DNA from: CAYYWP01 sp050176585
GTDB lineage: Bacteria; Desulfobacterota; Binatia; HRBIN30; CADEER01
Direction: 5' to 3'
Assembly: GCA_050176585.1 (NCBI GenBank)
Contig: JBFXHX010000003.1
Span: 1-64,000 of the forward strand
Length of the DNA: 64,000 nt
The first letter of the stretch is position 1; each line of letters starts with the position of its first letter. The translations under genes were made by a program, and so were the position numbers. Below the pieces are notes generated by a model. The model was given only the letters and a program-made list of their open reading frames with translations. It was not told the origin of the DNA and ran no database searches. This document shows, piece by piece, positions 1-11,039 of this stretch.

Positions 1-125
1 ACGAGGACATCGGCCGGCGCGTGCCCGACGTGACCAAGATGCATCGGGTGCTGGGCGTGCGCGCCGAAACCCCACTCGGCGAGGGCTTGCGCCGCACCGC
101 GGAGTGGTTCCAGCTCCAGCGCTGA
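1..125 (+). CDS. C-terminal end of NAD-dependent epimerase/dehydratase, ArnA-like
   Basis: Only the last 40 codons are inside the window; reading begins at base 3 and stops at TGA 123-125. The tail has the pattern of ArnA-type UDP-glucuronate decarboxylases and related extended SDR enzymes: an acidic-Arg stretch, then PDVTK, a hydrophobic LGV, then ETPL.EGL.RT..W. In the aminoarabinose pathway this enzyme oxidatively decarboxylates UDP-glucuronate to the 4-keto sugar that ArnB aminates. The next gene (ArnD-like) overlaps its end, and ArnT and ArnB follow, which supports an arn assignment. Other sugar-nucleotide epimerases have similar tails, so the specific enzyme remains uncertain. Confidence 0.7.
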   Translation, partial: EDIGRRVPDVTKMHRVLGVRAETPLGEGLRRTAEWFQLQR

Positions 126-1066
126 GTGCAGGACAGGTGGCTGTCCCCGGCCCGTCGGCGCTGTCCGACTCCCCGCCGCGCTTGGCGCTGAAGGTGGACA
201 TCGACACGTACGCCGGCTTGCGCGATGGCGTGCCGGCGCTGGCGCGCGCGCTCGAGCGGCGCGGCATCCGCGCCAGCTTTTACGTCGCGTGCGGTCCCGA
301 CCACTCCGGACGCGCGATTCGGCGCATATTCCGCCGCGGATTTTTGGCCAAGATGCTGCGCACGAAGGCGCCCAGCCTGTACGGCTGGCGGACGCTGCTC
401 TATGGCACGCTGCTGCCCGGACCGCCCATCGCGTCGTCGTTTCCCGGCCACTTGCGCCGGCTGAGCGACGCCGGCCACGAGATCGGCGTGCACGGTTATG
501 ACCACGTCTACTGGCACGACCGACTGGCCGGCTTGTCCCCGGGCGCAGTCCAGGCGGAACTCGACCGCGGCCTGGCGGTGTTCGCGGACGTGCTCGGCCG
601 CAAGGCGGACGCGTTTGCCGCGCCGGGTTGGCAGTGCACCGCGGCCAGCCTGGCGGCGATCGAGGCGGCCGGGCTCCGCTACCACAGTTGCACGCGCGGC
701 CGGGCGCCATACCGGCCCGCGGCCGAGGGGCGCACGTTCGCGACGCCGGAGATCCCCACCACGTGGCCGACACTGGATGAGGTGTACGGGCGCATCTCCA
801 CCGACCGGCAAGCGCTGGCCGAACATTACCTGACCTACCTCGGGACTGGTCTCCACGTGCACACGATCCACGCCGAGGCGGAAGGCTCGGGCTTGCTGCC
901 GCATTTCGAAGCGTTACTCGACGCGCTGCAGGGACGGGTCGCCTTCGCGCGGCTCATCGACATCGCCGCCGGCCTCGACGGCGCCGCCCTGCCGGTGTGC
1001 GCGGTGATGCCCGGTACCACTGCTGGACGCGCCGGAACGGTGGCGATGCAGGGAGCAGAGCTCTGA
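104..1066 (+). CDS. arnD: ArnD-like polysaccharide deacetylase (deformylase of lipid-linked Ara4FN)
   Basis: 320-residue protein matching E. coli ArnD closely along its length. Landmarks are KVDIDT near the start of the core, then SLYGW, then EIGVHGYDHV (metal-binding HxxxD-type region), APGW, and TIHAEAEG near the C-terminus. ArnD removes the formyl group from undecaprenyl-phosphate-Ara4FN in the inner membrane before ArnT transfers the sugar to lipid A. The frame opens at GTG 104, overlapping the upstream ArnA-like gene by 22 bases; GTG 137 is an alternative start. Its stop overlaps the arnT start as TGATG, so the genes are probably translationally coupled. Confidence 0.85.
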   Translation: MVPAPALSAGQVAVPGPSALSDSPPRLALKVDIDTYAGLRDGVPALARALERRGIRASFYVACGPDHSGRAIRRIFRRGFLAKMLRTKAPSLYGWRTLLYGTLLPGPPIASSFPGHLRRLSDAGHEIGVHGYDHVYWHDRLAGLSPGAVQAELDRGLAVFADVLGRKADAFAAPGWQCTAASLAAIEAAGLRYHSCTRGRAPYRPAAEGRTFATPEIPTTWPTLDEVYGRISTDRQALAEHYLTYLGTGLHVHTIHAEAEGSGLLPHFEALLDALQGRVAFARLIDIAAGLDGAALPVCAVMPGTTAGRAGTVAMQGAEL

Positions 1067-2769
1067 TGGCCGCCCCCGTCCCAATCCACGGGGCTCGCGA
1101 TCGGGTCGCGTTGCGCGGCGAAGTCCCGCGGCCGCAGCTCACGCCGTACCGGTACGTCGCGCTCGCGACGCTGGCGTTCGCGGCGGCGCTGTATACCTAC
1201 GGCAGCGCGCATTTCCCCCTGACGGATCCGGACGAGGCGCGCTATGCCGAGATCGCGCGCGAGATGTTGGCGAGCGGGGATTGGGTCACACCGCACCTGA
1301 ACTTCGTCAAGTACTTCGAGAAACCGCCGCTCGTGTATTGGGCGACGGCGCTGTCGTTCGCCGGCTTCGGTCAAAGCGAGCTCGCGGCCCGGCTCCCTTC
1401 GCTGCTGAGCGCGCTGGGCACTGTGGCTCTCACCATCTGGCTCGCGGTGCGCCTGTACGGCGCCGCGACCGCGGCGCTCGCCGCGGTGATCCTCGGCTTC
1501 GGCCCGCTGTTCGGCATCCTCGCGCAGGTGTTGACGCTGGACATGGCGCTTACCTTCTTCCTCACCGCCGCCCTGGCGGCGCTGTGGTGCGCTTGCGCGA
1601 CCGCGCGCGAGGAGGAGCGCGCGCGGCGGTGGGTACGGCTGGCCTACGCTGCGGTCGCGCTGGCAGTGCTCGTGAAAGGCCCGGTCGCCGTCGTGCTCTT
1701 CGCGGGCGTGGCGCTGCCGTTCGTGATCGTCCACGTCGGCTGGCGATCCACGCGCCCGTTCTTCGACCGCTGGGCGCTGGCGCTCGCCGTCGCCATCGCT
1801 TTGCCGTGGTTTCTGCTGGTCGGCTGGCGCAATCCGGAATTCTGGTCGTTCTTCGTCGTCGATCAACACATCCACCGATACCTGAGCAGTCACGAGCACG
1901 GCGAACCGCTGTGGTTCTTCGTGCCCGTCATCGTCCTCGCGCTCGCGCCGTGGGGCTTCGCGGCCCTGCTCGACCCGGTATCGCTGCGCGCTGCGGTCAC
2001 GCGGCGCAGCGCCGGTACACAGTTTCTCGCCGTGTGGGTTGCGGTGATCGTCGGATTTTTCAGCCTGTCGAGCTCGAAGCTCATTACCTATGTGCTCCCG
2101 GCGATGCCGCCGCTGGCGATCTTGTGCGCCCGCGCGCTGCTGTGGGCGATCGAACAGCGCCGCACCGCGGGTTTGTCGCGCCTCGCCTCGGGGTTGCTAC
2201 TCAGCGGTCCGGCGGTGGCGATCGCCGCGGCTGTGCTACTGCTGGTCAGCGACCACTGGCGCCCCCAGGCGCTGGCGCCGTTTCTGTTCGCGGCAGCGCT
2301 GCCGCTATCTGCGACCGGGCTGTTCATGCGCCGACTCTTGCCGGCGCGGCCCTATGCCGCACTCGTCGCGCTCGGCCTCGGATGGTTGATGCTCTTCGGC
2401 ATCGCGGTGGCTGGTCGCGGCGTCGCCAACGACTCCCGCGTTCTGGGGCGCGCCGCGCGCGCCGCGATGGGGCCGGAAGATCGCCTGGCGTTCTATCGGA
2501 AATACGTCCAGGGCGTCGTGTTTTACAGCGAGCGCCGCGCGGCTCTCATCGGCACGCGCGGCGAGCTCAAGTTCGGCAGCCAGCAGGGCGATCAATCAGC
2601 CTGGTTCTGGCCCGGCGATGCCGACCTCGCGCGCGAATGGGCGGCCCCCGGCCGCTTGTTCGTGCTCTTCAATCGTAGCGATCTCGAGCGCTTGCGCCCT
2701 CTGCTCGATCCGCCGCCGCGCGAAATTGCGGCGAAGGACAAGAAGGTGCTGGTGGTGAATCGCGAGTGA
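1066..2769 (+). CDS. arnT: ArnT-like lipid A aminoarabinose (GT83/PMT-type) glycosyltransferase
   Basis: 567-residue integral membrane protein. It has a short soluble N-terminus, then about a dozen hydrophobic segments, and a hydrophilic C-terminal region after about residue 470. The loop after the first membrane segment contains DPDEARYAEIAREM, the acidic active-site signature of ArnT/PMT glycosyltransferases, followed by WVTPHLN and EKPPLVYW. ArnT transfers Ara4N from undecaprenyl phosphate to lipid A at the periplasmic face, giving cationic-peptide and polymyxin resistance. ATG 1066 is preferred because it overlaps the arnD stop (TGATG) with a GGGAGC ribosome site; the frame itself stays open further upstream inside arnD. 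Confidence 0.85.
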   Translation: MAAPVPIHGARDRVALRGEVPRPQLTPYRYVALATLAFAAALYTYGSAHFPLTDPDEARYAEIAREMLASGDWVTPHLNFVKYFEKPPLVYWATALSFAGFGQSELAARLPSLLSALGTVALTIWLAVRLYGAATAALAAVILGFGPLFGILAQVLTLDMALTFFLTAALAALWCACATAREEERARRWVRLAYAAVALAVLVKGPVAVVLFAGVALPFVIVHVGWRSTRPFFDRWALALAVAIALPWFLLVGWRNPEFWSFFVVDQHIHRYLSSHEHGEPLWFFVPVIVLALAPWGFAALLDPVSLRAAVTRRSAGTQFLAVWVAVIVGFFSLSSSKLITYVLPAMPPLAILCARALLWAIEQRRTAGLSRLASGLLLSGPAVAIAAAVLLLVSDHWRPQALAPFLFAAALPLSATGLFMRRLLPARPYAALVALGLGWLMLFGIAVAGRGVANDSRVLGRAARAAMGPEDRLAFYRKYVQGVVFYSERRAALIGTRGELKFGSQQGDQSAWFWPGDADLAREWAAPGRLFVLFNRSDLERLRPLLDPPPREIAAKDKKVLVVNRE

Positions 2770-2777
2770 TGTTCTGA

Positions 2778-2845
2778 GGCTGTTGCGCCGTTACGTTGCT
2801 ACCCGTCAGAGCTGCAGGCTCTTCCCCCAACAGCGGAACAGCCGA
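2778..2845. repeat. CTGTT-rich short repeat element, left flank of arnB
   Basis: The short space between the convergent arnT and arnB genes contains GGCTGTTGCGCCGTTA and, inverted, AACAGCGGAACAGCC. The same words occur on the other side of arnB (4031-4157). A small hairpin AGAGC-TGCAG-GCTCT (2808-2822) sits in the middle and could act as a weak bidirectional terminator. I see no open gene here. Confidence 0.4.
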
Positions 2846-2847
2846 TC

Positions 2848-3999
2848 TCAAGGGCGCGCGTTTTCCGCCACCTTCGCCAGGACGTCCACTACGCGGTCCT
2901 GATCTGCATCGGACAAACCCGGATACAGAGGCAGCGAGAAGAGCCGGCGCGAGGCGTCGGTTGCAGCCGGTAGCGCGGCGCGCAGGTCGCCCAGGCGCCG
3001 GCGGTAATACGACAGCTCGTGCACGGCGGTGAAATGCAGGCCGAGCCCGACGCCGGCTGCCATGACCTCGGCCATGAAGGCGTTGCGGTCGAGCGCGACC
3101 GCTTCGAGCGCGAGGCGCACGACGTACAAATGATGAACGTGGGTGCACGGATACGGGGCACGGGCCAGCGGCCGTAGGGCTGGAAGGTCCTGCAGCGCGG
3201 CATCGTAACGCGCCGCCAGGCGGGCGCGCTCGGCGTTCAGGGCGGGGAGCTTGCGCAGCTGGTGCAAACCGATCGCGGATTGGATGTCGGTCAGGTTGTA
3301 CTTCAGACCCGGCAGGGCGACGTCGTAGAGCGGCAACTGCACGGTGCCGTATGCCCGCCAGGCATCGCGCTCGACGCCGTGGAAACGGAGCAGCTTCAGC
3401 CGCTCGGCCAAAGCGGCATTGCCGGTCGTGACCATGCCGCCCTCGCCAGTGGTCATGTTCTTGATCGGATGGAAGCTGAACACCGCCGCGGTGCCGAGCG
3501 CCCCGACCGCGCGCTCGCGATACGCGGCGCCGACCGCGTGGGCTGCGTCCTCGATGATCGCCACGCGGGGCCCGGCTGCGGCGGCGATAGCATCGACGTC
3601 ACAGGGTTGACCGGCGAAGTGGACGGGCACGACCGCGCGCGTTCGCGGCGTGACCGCGCGCGCGATCGCGCTGGCGTCGATATTCAGGGTTTCGGGTTCG
3701 ACATCGACGAGCACCGGTTCGCCGCCGGCGAGCACGATGGCATTGACCGTGGCCGGCCAGGTGAGCGGCGTGGTGATCACCTCGTCTCCGGGCTGGAGGT
3801 CGAGCGCCAGCATCGCGAGGTGCAAGCCGGCGGTCGCGGAGCCCACCGCCAAGGCGTGCGCCGCGCCGTGCGCCGCCGCGAACTCCCGCTCGAACTGCGC
3901 CGTGCGCGGCCCGGTGGTGATCCAGCCGGACCGCAGGCAGTCGACGACCTCGGCGATCTCCTCTTCGCCGATCGACGGCTGCGAGAATGGAATGCGCAT
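2848..3999 (-). CDS. arnB: ArnB-like DegT/DnrJ/EryC1 PLP aminotransferase
   Basis: 383 residues, full length for the DegT/DnrJ/EryC1 family. The N-terminus begins IPFSQPSIGEEE and SGWITTGP. The PLP-binding lysine lies in FSFHPIKNMTTGEGG (around residue 185), and IEDAAHA carries the ring-stacking acidic residue. ArnB transfers an amino group from glutamate to UDP-4-keto-arabinose to give UDP-Ara4N. The context with ArnD and ArnT makes ArnB the best assignment, although related sugar aminotransferases share these motifs. ATG 3999 is chosen because homologous sequence starts there; the frame extends 32 codons upstream into repeat-like DNA. It is transcribed against arnT and is isolated from the arn operon by a repeat on each side. 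Confidence 0.75.
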   Translation of the reverse strand: MRIPFSQPSIGEEEIAEVVDCLRSGWITTGPRTAQFEREFAAAHGAAHALAVGSATAGLHLAMLALDLQPGDEVITTPLTWPATVNAIVLAGGEPVLVDVEPETLNIDASAIARAVTPRTRAVVPVHFAGQPCDVDAIAAAAGPRVAIIEDAAHAVGAAYRERAVGALGTAAVFSFHPIKNMTTGEGGMVTTGNAALAERLKLLRFHGVERDAWRAYGTVQLPLYDVALPGLKYNLTDIQSAIGLHQLRKLPALNAERARLAARYDAALQDLPALRPLARAPYPCTHVHHLYVVRLALEAVALDRNAFMAEVMAAGVGLGLHFTAVHELSYYRRRLGDLRAALPAATDASRRLFSLPLYPGLSDADQDRVVDVLAKVAENARP

Positions 4000-4030
4000 C
4001 GACCGGTAGTTAACGGAAGGGCGCGGGGCT

Positions 4031-4157
4031 TTCAAAGCTGCGCTGTTAGGCTGTTCGCTGTTGCGCTGTCGCGGTCGGAAGCCCGGCCACGACACCGAGC
4101 AGCCTCGCAGCTGACTGACAGGTGCGGCCCTAGCGGCAACAGCCTAGCAGCTTTTCT
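4031..4157. repeat. Imperfect inverted repeat of CTGTT/AGCCTAGCAGC words, right flank of arnB
   Basis: The 210-base gap between arnB and uvrA holds an imperfect inverted repeat. The left arm is near 4034-4056 (AAAGCTGC-GCTGT-TAGGCTGTT). The right arm, at 4134-4154, reads on the other strand AAAAGCTGC-TAGGCTGTTGCC. Between them are further degenerate copies (GAGCAGCCTCGCAGCTG). Similar words lie on the far side of arnB. It could be a REP-like element or the scar of an insertion. Confidence 0.45.
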
Positions 4158-4209
4158 AAATCCCCGGCCCCTTGCTTTCTCCGCTGGCCGTTCACACGAT
4201 TGCCGATCC

Positions 4210-7062
<2,853 letters not shown>

Positions 7063-7063
7063 G

Positions 7064-7163
7064 NNNNNNNNNNNNNNNNNNNNNNNNNNNNNNNNNNNNN
7101 NNNNNNNNNNNNNNNNNNNNNNNNNNNNNNNNNNNNNNNNNNNNNNNNNNNNNNNNNNNNNNN
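7064..7163. other. Assembly gap (100 N)
   Basis: Exactly 100 N in a row, the usual placeholder for a scaffold join of unknown length. Genes between uvrA and iscS may be missing, and the two sides need not be this close in the genome. Confidence 0.99.
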
Positions 7164-7241
7164 TGGCGTCGAGCGCGCAGCGCGGCCGCCGCGCGCAGCC
7201 CCGCTTGGCGTCGATGACCCCCTAGGTTACCATTCCGATCG

Positions 7242-8432
7242 ATGTCCCGCGTCGTCTACCTCGACAATCACGCGACCACTCCGGTCGATCCGCGCGTCCT
7301 GGAGGCGATGTTGCCGTACTTCACCGAGCACTTCGGCAACGCCGCCAGCCGCAGTCACCGCTTCGGCTGGGAAGCCGAGGAGGCGGTGGAGGGGGCGCGC
7401 GCAGCGATCGCTGGGCTGATCAACGCGGAGCCGCGCGACATCGTCCTCACCAGCGGCGCGACCGAGTCGGACAATTTGGCGCTGAAAGGCGTGGTCGAGT
7501 TCCACCGCGACCGCGGCGATCACGTGATTACGGCGGCGACCGAGCACAAAGCCGTTCTCGACAGCTGCAAGGCGCTGGAGAAGGCCGGCGCGGCGCGGAT
7601 TACCGTGCTGCCGGTGGACGCCGCTGGACGCGTGGACCCAGACGACGTGCGCCGCGCGATCACCTCGCGCACGGTGCTGATATCGGTGATGCACGCCAAC
7701 AACGAGATCGGTACCATTCACCCGATCGCGGAGATCGGGCGTATCGCGAAGGAGCGCGGCGTGCTCTTCCACTGCGACGCGGCGCAGAGCGTCGGCAAGA
7801 TCCCGGTGGACGTCGAGGCGATGGGCATCGATCTGCTCGCGTTCACCGCGCATAAGTTGCACGGACCGAAGGGCGTCGGCGCCTTGTACGTGCGCGGCAA
7901 AGCGCCACGCGTACGATTGGCGGCACAAATCCACGGCGGCGGGCACGAGCGCGGCATGCGCTCGGGGACGCTCAACGTGCCCGGCACGGTCGGGTTGGGC
8001 CGCGCCTGCGCGATCGCGGAAGCGGAGATGGCTGCCGAAGCGGCGCGGATGCGGGATCTCCGCGCGCGGCTGTACGCCGGGCTTTCGGCGGAGCTCGATG
8101 GGCTCAACGTCAATGGGCATCCAGAGGAGCGGCTGCCCGGCAATCTGCACGTCACCTTCGCCGGCGTCGAGGGGGACTCCCTGATGGCTGCGCTGCCCGA
8201 TGTGGCCGTATCCTCCGGCTCGGCTTGCTCCTCCGCGACCCTCGAGCCGTCGCACGTGCTGCGCGCCATCGGCCTCGATGACGAAGCGGCGCACGCTTCG
8301 GTCCGCTTCGGCCTCGGTCGCTTCAACGATGAAGCCGGCATCGATTATGCCGTCGAGCGCGTCACCCGCGAAGTGCGCCGGCTGCGTGCGCTCTCGCCGA
8401 CGTATGCTGCGAGCCGGCGCGCCGCGGGCTGA
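7242..8432 (+). CDS. iscS: IscS/NifS-type cysteine desulfurase
   Basis: 396-residue class V PLP enzyme that removes sulfur from cysteine as a persulfide for Fe-S cluster and thio-tRNA synthesis. It shows YLDNHATTP at the N-terminus, TSGATESDNLA, the catalytic His in ATEHKAV, the PLP lysine K205 in TAHKLHGPKG, and the persulfide cysteine C329 in SSGSACSSATLEPSHVL, typical of the IscS/NifS group with the long flexible loop. An A-type Fe-S carrier follows 20 bases downstream, so this is an Fe-S assembly unit; no IscU scaffold is visible, though one could be in the N gap. No obvious ribosome site precedes ATG 7242. Confidence 0.93.
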   Translation: MSRVVYLDNHATTPVDPRVLEAMLPYFTEHFGNAASRSHRFGWEAEEAVEGARAAIAGLINAEPRDIVLTSGATESDNLALKGVVEFHRDRGDHVITAATEHKAVLDSCKALEKAGAARITVLPVDAAGRVDPDDVRRAITSRTVLISVMHANNEIGTIHPIAEIGRIAKERGVLFHCDAAQSVGKIPVDVEAMGIDLLAFTAHKLHGPKGVGALYVRGKAPRVRLAAQIHGGGHERGMRSGTLNVPGTVGLGRACAIAEAEMAAEAARMRDLRARLYAGLSAELDGLNVNGHPEERLPGNLHVTFAGVEGDSLMAALPDVAVSSGSACSSATLEPSHVLRAIGLDDEAAHASVRFGLGRFNDEAGIDYAVERVTREVRRLRALSPTYAASRRAAG

Positions 8433-8452
8433 GGGTGGCGAGGAGGAAAGAC

Positions 8453-8770
8453 GTGGCGATCACTCTCACAGACAACGCCGTTATGAAGATCCGCAGCCTG
8501 GTGCCCGATCAGCCCCAAAAGGGATTGCGGGTCAAGGTGGTGGGCGGCGGCTGTTCGGGGCTGCAATACAAGATGGACCTCGACCAGCCGAAGGAGACCG
8601 ACAAGGTGTTCGAGCGAGACGGGGCGAAGGTCATGGTCGATCGCAAGAGCTTCCTGTACCTGAACGGCACCGAGCTCGATTTCACCGATACGCTGATGTC
8701 GACGGGCTTCACGCTGCATAACCCCAATGTGAAGAAGACTTGCGGCTGCGGCGCGTCATTCTCCGTGTAA
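8453..8770 (+). CDS. A-type iron-sulfur carrier (IscA/ErpA family)
   Basis: 105-residue A-type carrier that receives or delivers Fe-S clusters to apoproteins. The three conserved cysteines are present: C34 in GGGCSGLQY and the pair C97/C99 in TCGCGASF near the C-terminus. The start is set by a strong ribosome site AGGAGG at 8441-8446, six bases before GTG 8453; the frame also opens at GTG 8435 but that would place the ribosome site inside the gene. It lies 20 bases behind iscS and is followed by an intrinsic terminator, so the two form a short operon. IscA, ErpA and SufA cannot be separated from sequence alone. Confidence 0.93.
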   Translation: MAITLTDNAVMKIRSLVPDQPQKGLRVKVVGGGCSGLQYKMDLDQPKETDKVFERDGAKVMVDRKSFLYLNGTELDFTDTLMSTGFTLHNPNVKKTCGCGASFSV

Positions 8771-8805
8771 ATCGTTGTAATTCAGAGGGATTCCGACCAG
8801 AGCGG

Positions 8806-8827
8806 GAAGCCCTGAAGGGCTTCTTTT
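8806..8827 (+). terminator. Intrinsic terminator after the iscS/A-type carrier operon
   Basis: Perfect seven-base stem GAAGCCC / GGGCTTC with a TGAA tetraloop, followed directly by TTTT. It lies 35 bases past the stop of the Fe-S carrier gene. This is the clearest intrinsic terminator in the window. Confidence 0.9.
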
Positions 8828-8872
8828 GTACTTCGCCTTGAATAGCTTTCGGGGAGGTCGCGTCTACGTCGC

Positions 8873-9283
8873 ATGCGTGACGACCTGGTTGGCGACGGAC
8901 GCCTATTCGAACCCGACATCATGCTCCCGGCGCAGTACTTTGCAGTCCTCTGCAAGTCGGCGCCTCAGGGGCCCGAATATTCGCTCGTTCTGGCGATGCT
9001 CCAGGATGCTCTCGAATGTTTTCAGAAGTACCGGTTCGCGACCGACGGCAATGGCCGCGAGCTCTACGAGGAAGCGCGCTCCTGGATCGATTCCGGGGAT
9101 CGCAAATGGCCGTTCTCGTTCGAGAACGTCTGCGACATCCTGAAGATCGATAGCGATTTTCTGCGCCGCGGGCTCGACCGCTGGGCCGCTCGAGCGGACG
9201 CGCAACGGCGCCGCGCGAAGGTCGTGCCGTTGACCAGCCGCGCGCCGTCCGACGAGTTGATCCCGACCGCCAAGGCCAGCTGA
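8873..9283 (+). CDS. Conserved hypothetical protein, 136 aa
   Basis: I cannot assign a function. The protein is soluble, with no signal peptide or membrane segment. Residues 1-75 are mixed helical with LVLAMLQDALECFQKY. A segment at about residues 80-105 (FSFENVCDILKIDSDFLRRGLDRW) resembles small helical or HTH-like modules seen in uncharacterised proteins of deltaproteobacterial type. The last 30 residues are basic then disordered. ATG 8873 begins the frame. It follows the terminator of the Fe-S operon and lies 41 bases before sppA, so it could be the first gene of a unit with sppA. Codon use resembles the neighbours. Confidence 0.65.
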   Translation: MRDDLVGDGRLFEPDIMLPAQYFAVLCKSAPQGPEYSLVLAMLQDALECFQKYRFATDGNGRELYEEARSWIDSGDRKWPFSFENVCDILKIDSDFLRRGLDRWAARADAQRRRAKVVPLTSRAPSDELIPTAKAS

Positions 9284-9324
9284 GCGCATTGCCGGTGCCC
9301 CATACCCGGCGTACGTTGGCGGGT

Positions 9325-11010
9325 ATGGGATCGTCATTGCGGCGTTGGGTCACGCTCGCGGTGCTCGGCGCCGTGCGCTGGCTGCGGCGCGCGAAGCCGT
9401 ATGGCGTGGTTTCGCTGATCGTCAGCGGGCCGCTGGCCGAGGAGCCAGCGGCTCCCAGGCTACTGGCGTTCCTGCGCCGTCCGCCGGGCGATTACTTCGG
9501 GCTGCTCACGTTACTGCGCTGGGCGCGCGACGATCCGCGCCTGCAAGGCGTGCTGATCCGCCTGGACGACATCCACGCGAGCTGGGCGCGCGTGCAGGAG
9601 CTCCGGCGCGCCGTGGAACGCTTGCGCGCGGCCGGTAAGCGAGTGTGGATTCATCTCGAACGCGCCGGCATTCACGAGTACTATCTCGCTGCCGCCGCCG
9701 AGCGGGTTTCACTCGCTCCCGCGGCCACGCTAGACGTCACTGGGCTTTCCTCGGAGTCGATTTTCCTCCGCGAAGCCTTGAACAAGGTCGGCGTGGAAGC
9801 CGAGCTCGTGCAAATCGGGCGCTACAAGTCGGCGGGTGAGATGCTCACGCGCGACGAGATGTCGCCCGCACATCGCGAGATGTTACAGGCGCTAGTGGAC
9901 GACCTCTATGAACAGGTCGTAGCCGGCGTCGCAGCGGAGCGCGGTGTGCCAGTGGATGCGGTCCGCGACCAGCTCGGGCGCGGCCCGTTCGTCGCGTGCG
10001 AGGCCAGGGATGCCGGTCTCGTGGACACCGTGGCCTACGCGGACGAGATCGAGCAGCAGCTCGCAGATGCGTGCGGCGGGGCGGTGGTGATCGAGGGGGC
10101 TGACTACGCCGCGCAGCGCGGTCCCGAGGTGCGGCGGCAGGCATTGCGCTCGGCGACGCGTACGCTGGCACTGCTGCACGTCGACGGCAGCCTCAAACCG
10201 GGTGAGAGCGTCACGCGACCGGGCGTCAGCGCCGCGACCGGCGCCGCGTCCATTGGCGCGGCGCTGAAGCAAATTCGGGAACGCGACGACATCTCGGCGC
10301 TGGTCTTGCGGATCGCGAGTCCCGGAGGGTCGGCGCTGGCGTCGGATCTCATCTGGCGCGAGGTGGAGCGCACGCGCGCGGCGAAGCCCGTCGTCGTCAG
10401 CTGCGGCGATGTGGCCGCCTCGGGCGGCTATTACATAGCCATCGCCGGACATCCCGTGTTTGCCGAGGCGGGCAGCATCACCGGCTCCATCGGCGTGCTC
10501 GCCGGTAAAGCCACCCTGCGGGGACTCTATAATCGGCTCGGCGTGCGCAAGCAGCTGGTCGGCCGCGGCGATAACGCCGGTCTCTTTTCCGATTACGTGC
10601 CGCTGAACGAGCACGGCCGCGACCGGCTGCGCAGGCAAGCCGAGGCATTCTACAGCGACTTCATCGATAAAGTGGCGCGGGCGCGCGGGCTCAGCGCCGA
10701 AGCCGTTCACGAGAGCGCGCAAGGTCGCATCTGGACAGGGCGCCAGGCCCATGCGCGCGGCTTGGTGGACGCGCTCGGCGGCCTCGAGGACGCCATTGAC
10801 GCGGCGAAGCTCGCGGTCGGCTTGGCGCCCGAGTTGCCAGTATTTTTGGAGCGCTTCCCGAAGCCGAAGCGCTTGTGGGACCTGTCACTGAACCTCGGGC
10901 TGCCCAGGCGGTCCCTGCTCACTGAGATGACCGATTTGGCCCCCGCGTTCGGATACCTCCTGCGCGAGCGCGTGTGGGCCGTTTTGCCGTTTCGGATCCG
11001 CTTCTTTTGA
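9325..11010 (+). CDS. sppA: SppA-type signal peptide peptidase (protease IV, S49)
   Basis: 561 residues, the long (67K) SppA type with two tandem S49 domains. SppA degrades cleaved signal peptides at the inner membrane using a Ser/Lys dyad. The N-terminal domain supplies the lysine in IGRYKSAGEMLTRDEMSP, and the C-terminal domain supplies the serine in GDVAASGGYYIA, preceded by the IASPGGSALASD oxyanion region. A hydrophobic N-terminal segment (about residues 8-20) would anchor it. ATG 9325 is preferred; TTG 9289 would add 12 residues of poor character. It converges on the transporter genes. Confidence 0.9.
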   Translation: MGSSLRRWVTLAVLGAVRWLRRAKPYGVVSLIVSGPLAEEPAAPRLLAFLRRPPGDYFGLLTLLRWARDDPRLQGVLIRLDDIHASWARVQELRRAVERLRAAGKRVWIHLERAGIHEYYLAAAAERVSLAPAATLDVTGLSSESIFLREALNKVGVEAELVQIGRYKSAGEMLTRDEMSPAHREMLQALVDDLYEQVVAGVAAERGVPVDAVRDQLGRGPFVACEARDAGLVDTVAYADEIEQQLADACGGAVVIEGADYAAQRGPEVRRQALRSATRTLALLHVDGSLKPGESVTRPGVSAATGAASIGAALKQIRERDDISALVLRIASPGGSALASDLIWREVERTRAAKPVVVSCGDVAASGGYYIAIAGHPVFAEAGSITGSIGVLAGKATLRGLYNRLGVRKQLVGRGDNAGLFSDYVPLNEHGRDRLRRQAEAFYSDFIDKVARARGLSAEAVHESAQGRIWTGRQAHARGLVDALGGLEDAIDAAKLAVGLAPELPVFLERFPKPKRLWDLSLNLGLPRRSLLTEMTDLAPAFGYLLRERVWAVLPFRIRFF

Positions 11011-11039
11011 AGCGCCGGCGGCGCGCGCTGCCATATGCG

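Noticed and set aside
3262..4209. Upstream extension of the uvrA frame through arnB
   Set aside because: The frame is open only because it is antisense to a GC-rich gene; the UvrA family start is at 4210 and the extension has no homology.
7064..7163. Possible hypervariable or deleted locus
   Set aside because: The run is exactly 100 N, a conventional scaffold placeholder, so it holds no sequence signal.
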